The notes under the pieces were generated by a model. It ran no database searches. It was not told where the DNA came from and saw nothing but the letters and a program-made list of their open reading frames with translations. DNA of 8,690 nucleotides from Lentisphaerota bacterium (GTDB lineage: Bacteria; Verrucomicrobiota; Lentisphaeria; Oligosphaerales; JAFGRS01): assembly GCA_012514865.1 (NCBI GenBank), contig JAAYZO010000176.1, positions 1 through 8,690 of the forward strand. The letters run 5' to 3'. Of this stretch, positions 6,295 through 8,690 are shown piece by piece (positions within the stretch are counted from its first letter, which is position 1; each line of letters starts with the position of its first letter). The position numbers and the translations under genes are program-made.

Positions 6295-6620
6295 ATAAGG
6301 AGGATGGGCGCTCCCTCCGGTCCTCGTCCTCGCCCTTCCCCTCGTCCTCGTCCTCCCCACCGCGGTTCAACAAACGACAAGGATCACGATCAGGATCACG
6401 ACAAGGAGGAAGAGGCTGGCCCTCCGGTCTTTGTCGTCATCCTTGTCCTAATCCTTGTCCTCCCCACCGCGGTTCAACGAACGACAAGGATCACGATCAG
6501 GATCACGACAAGGAGGAAGAGGCTGGCCCTCCGGTCTTTGTCGTCATCCTTGTCCTGATCCTTGTCCTCCCCACCGCGGTTCAACGAACGACAAGGATCA
6601 CGATCAGGATCACGACGAGG
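6291..6620. repeat. 107-bp tandem repeat; each unit is a long imperfect hairpin
   Basis: Unit 1 (6354-6460) and unit 2 (6461-6567) differ at only two positions (6372/6479 and 6450/6557). Unit 3 is partial and matches unit 2 exactly over 6568-6616. A diverged half-unit lies at about 6291-6353. Within unit 1, arm 6376-6404 is largely complementary to arm 6430-6460, giving an imperfect stem of about 30 bp. The left arm is a six-base iteration, GATCACGATCAGGATCAC, with GATC starting at 6382, 6388 and 6394. The period is not a multiple of three, so this is non-coding. Confidence 0.9.
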
Positions 6621-6662
6621 ATGGGAAGCCGCCCAAAGAGGGATCTTCCGCCAAGACGGCTT

Positions 6663-6694
6663 GCCGGGGTGGGGACTATCCGCCGGGGTGGGGA
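6663..6694. repeat. 13-bp direct repeat upstream of the gene at 6774
   Basis: GCCGGGGTGGGGA occurs at 6663-6675 and again at 6682-6694, a 19-base offset. It lies just upstream of the putative -10 at 6710 and could be a pair of regulator sites, but no regulator is known here. Confidence 0.5.
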
Positions 6695-6706
6695 AGACCC
6701 GCCGCA

Positions 6707-6715
6707 TGCTATCTT
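6707..6715 (+). promoter_or_regulatory. Extended -10 promoter element for the gene at 6774
   Basis: TGC followed by TATCTT (6710-6715) fits an extended -10 element. No recognisable -35 is present at 17 or 18 bases (the sequence there is G-rich), so it would rely on the TGn element or on an activator, possibly at the direct repeats just upstream. Confidence 0.4.
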
Positions 6716-6761
6716 TCCGGCGCGATCATGACGACGCCTGCGAGTCGGGATCATGGCCAGC

Positions 6762-6766
6762 GGAGG
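6762..6766 (+). promoter_or_regulatory. Ribosome binding site that selects ATG 6774
   Basis: GGAGG lies seven bases before ATG 6774. The in-frame ATG at 6753 lacks a comparable site and would spoil the short basic N-region of the signal peptide. Confidence 0.75.
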
Positions 6767-6773
6767 TCGGCTC

Positions 6774-8690
6774 ATGCGATACCTATGGACGGCGACGATA
6801 ACCCTGTGTGCGTTTTTGGGTTCTGCGTCCGCCGACGAGGTGATCTTCAAGGAGGACTTCCGTGGTTTCGAAGCACACGGCCAGCAGCGCGTGGTCGCCT
6901 CCGGTCACCCTGACTTCGCGCAGGCCTTGGAGGTCAGGGCGGTCCGTGGCGCGGATGGCACGCTGAAGCAAGGCTCCTGGAGCACGAGCGGCCTCGACAC
7001 CCGCGGCGCCGAGGTGCTGACGATCGACTACTGGATCATGTTCGGCACGGAGTCGGCGCGCTACGCGATGCTGGCCAATGACGGCGCGATCAAGTCGATC
7101 ACCGTCATCCAGGATGGCGGGCAACTGCTGGTCGCAAAGGGCCTGAACCGTGACTGGCAGCCGGCTGGAAAGGTCACCCTTGGCCAGTGGCATCACATCC
7201 GCTACGTGGTCCACTGCCTGCGGGGCGAGTTCGCGGTCTACGTCGACGACATGGCGACCCCGCGCCTGGAGGGCCTGTCGTACCGCGACACCCGCACGGT
7301 CTCGCTGACGCGCCTGTGGATTCTCAGCAGCGCGAGCCAGGAGTCGACGACCCGCCTGGGCGCTATTCGGGTCACGGCCCGGATGGCGACGGAGTTCCCG
7401 CCGTTGGCTTTGGGCGAATGGCCGTACTACGTGCGCGGCGTCGCCTGGACCGCGCTACCGCCGGCCACGGCCCGCGACGTCGCCGGCGTGGCACCGATGG
7501 AACTCACAACCGGCGGCGGCGCCGCCAGGGAACCGGCACGCGCCCGCATCCTGCGCGACGCCGACAACCTCTACATCGTCTTCCACATGCAGGCCGATGA
7601 CATGGCCTTGCGCGTCGACGAGGTCACCGCCCGCGACGGCCGGCCCTGGACCAACGACTGCTTCGAGATCTTCCTGCAGCCGGATATCGCCGAGCCGACC
7701 TACATCCACCTCGTCGGCAATGCCTCCGGCGGCCTCTACGACGCGCGGCACAGCCATGGCGAACGCGACACTGGCTGGGATGGCCACTGGAAGGCGGTGA
7801 TCGAGCGCCAGGCGAACGCCTGGACGGCCCTGGTCACGATACCCTTCGCCGACCTCGGCGGCGCGCCGGCCCGGGACGCGATCTGGGGATTCAACCTGGG
7901 CCGCGAGAACCCGCATACCAAGGACGTGCTCTCCTGGACACGCCTGACCAACTTCCACACCCCGGAGCACTTCGGCAAGCTCCTCTTCCCGGCGCCGTCC
8001 GATGACCGTTCCACGGAGGCGCGCACGATCGCCCTGATGGACCGCCTGTACGACCTGCCGACGCGGCTGGCCGCGATCGAGCAGCAGCTCGCCGCCGATC
8101 AGGACATGACCCCGAACCTTACCACAGCGCGGGAGCACCTGCGTGCGGAACTGGCGGTGCAGCGGGCGAACCTGGCTCAGGCCAGGAGCTTCGCCGCGTT
8201 CCGGCTGCTTCTGGAGGATGCCCAGAGGCTGTCTCTGGAGACGGCGGACCTGGCGCAGGCGGTGCGGCGCTCCCAGGCGTACTTCGCCGATGGCTCGGCC
8301 GGACGGCGCCGCGGCTACGCCAGCCTGGTCGTCTCGTCCATGGAGAAGATCGCTGATAACCAGAGCAACGCCTTCCCGCTGGTCGAGGCCGCACACCTGC
8401 GGCTCTCGGGCCGTGAGTACGGCAGTTTCCAGATCATGCTCCTGGCGCTGCCCGGCCAGACGATCGGCTCGGTGGAGACGGCCGTGTCGCCACTGTCCGG
8501 CGCCGACGGCCAGGCGCTCGACGGCGCCAGGACGCAGGTCTACCTGGTGGAGATGATCCGCACGGCCAGGCAGCTCGAGCAGGGCCAGTCGCAGGCGAGC
8601 TATGCCGACGTGCTGCGGCCGGGCGAGGCGTTCACGCTGCCGCCGACCGGAATGGTCGTGCTCTGGGTCGATGTCTACCTCCCCGCCGGC
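6774..8690 (+). CDS. Exported LamG/CBM9-like multidomain protein, probably the N-terminal part of a GH123/DUF4091-type enzyme (open at right edge)
   Basis: An uninterrupted frame of 639 codons runs to the window end without a stop. MRYLWTATITLCAFLGSASA is a probable Sec signal peptide, cleaved near residue 20. Residues about 22-203 look like a concanavalin/LamG-type jelly roll (LGQWHHIRYVVHCLRGEF at 136-153, then VYVDDM). Residues about 212-408 look like CBM9 (DADNLYIVFHMQADD at 262-276, NDCFEIFLQPD at 294-304, TIPFADLG at 355-362, WGFNLGRENP at 371-380). Residues 411-505 are mainly helical and may be coiled. Residues about 530-639 (REYGSFQIMLLALPG, YADVLRPGEAF, VVLWVDVYLPAG) resemble the beta-sandwich that precedes the barrel in GH123/DUF4091-type proteins. 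A catalytic barrel would then lie beyond 8690; this is inference. GGAGG precedes ATG 6774 by seven bases. The gene is divergent from the CBM9/hydrolase gene at 5863. Confidence 0.92.
   Translation, partial: MRYLWTATITLCAFLGSASADEVIFKEDFRGFEAHGQQRVVASGHPDFAQALEVRAVRGADGTLKQGSWSTSGLDTRGAEVLTIDYWIMFGTESARYAMLANDGAIKSITVIQDGGQLLVAKGLNRDWQPAGKVTLGQWHHIRYVVHCLRGEFAVYVDDMATPRLEGLSYRDTRTVSLTRLWILSSASQESTTRLGAIRVTARMATEFPPLALGEWPYYVRGVAWTALPPATARDVAGVAPMELTTGGGAAREPARARILRDADNLYIVFHMQADDMALRVDEVTARDGRPWTNDCFEIFLQPDIAEPTYIHLVGNASGGLYDARHSHGERDTGWDGHWKAVIERQANAWTALVTIPFADLGGAPARDAIWGFNLGRENPHTKDVLSWTRLTNFHTPEHFGKLLFPAPSDDRSTEARTIALMDRLYDLPTRLAAIEQQLAADQDMTPNLTTAREHLRAELAVQRANLAQARSFAAFRLLLEDAQRLSLETADLAQAVRRSQAYFADGSAGRRRGYASLVVSSMEKIADNQSNAFPLVEAAHLRLSGREYGSFQIMLLALPGQTIGSVETAVSPLSGADGQALDGARTQVYLVEMIRTARQLEQGQSQASYADVLRPGEAFTLPPTGMVVLWVDVYLPAG

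Larger units (their letters stand above)
5864..6773. other. 910-base repeat-rich divergent intergenic region
   Basis: No gene is supported here. From the left it holds the leader and weak promoter of the minus-strand gene, 92 bases without recognised structure (5941-6032), a three-hairpin repeat (6033-6130), a long inverted repeat (6179-6294), a 107-bp tandem repeat (about 6291-6620), a 13-bp direct repeat (6663-6694), then a -10 element and ribosome binding site for the gene at 6774. Overlapping open frames in 6028-6913 on both strands are low-complexity translations of these repeats. The 107-base period is not divisible by three, so it does not keep a reading frame. Confidence 0.8.

Noticed and set aside
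6382..6616. GATC-rich iterons as a possible replication origin
   Set aside because: I see no DnaA boxes, AT-rich unwinding region or replication gene nearby. GATC clustering alone is explained by the six-base iteration.
6028..6913. Several overlapping ORFs on both strands with Asp-Lys-His or Leu-Val-Ile runs
   Set aside because: They are translations of the hairpin element, the inverted repeat and the 107-bp array. The same peptide appears in several frames because the period is not a multiple of three, and none has a convincing ribosome binding site.

Overview
The window is GC-rich bacterial DNA carrying secreted and cytoplasmic catabolic genes: a formylglycine sulfatase, an M28 metallopeptidase, and two large exported proteins with CBM9-like domains. 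Together with several kinds of intergenic hairpin repeat, this gene style resembles environmental Planctomycetota, Verrucomicrobiota/Lentisphaerota, Armatimonadota or similar metagenomic lineages. No marker gene is present, so the phylum is an inference. I see no rRNA, tRNA, CRISPR array, insertion sequence or phage gene.

Layout, left to right. Positions 1-2043, minus strand: a probable two-gene operon, read right to left from a near-consensus promoter at 2109-2137. The first gene is an M28 peptidase with a PA insert fused to a C-terminal GNAT acetyltransferase. Ten bases after it comes a sulfatase that runs off the left edge. Positions 2044-2466: a divergent regulatory region with the minus-strand promoter, a possible palindromic operator, copy 1 of a composite three-hairpin repeat, two GC palindromes and a plus-strand promoter. 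Positions 2467-2892, plus strand: a small tandem-ACT-domain protein. Positions 2903-5863, minus strand: a 986-residue exported protein with an N-terminal CBM9-like domain and a glycoside-hydrolase-like region, convergent with the ACT gene and only 10 bases from it. Positions 5864-6773: a 910-base divergent intergenic region packed with repeats: copy 2 of the three-hairpin element, a 27-bp inverted repeat, a 107-bp tandem hairpin minisatellite and a short direct repeat. Positions 6774-8690, plus strand: an exported protein (LamG-like, CBM9-like, helical region, then a beta-sandwich resembling the start of GH123/DUF4091-type enzymes), open at the right edge.

The sulfatase, the two exported CBM9-bearing proteins and the putative hydrolase would fit use of sulfated or complex glycans, but no substrate can be assigned. 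The most unusual items are the peptidase-acetyltransferase fusion, the three-hairpin element whose two copies show paired stem changes, and the 107-bp hairpin tandem array with GATC sites every six bases. I did not find a clear new multi-gene defence or mobile system.
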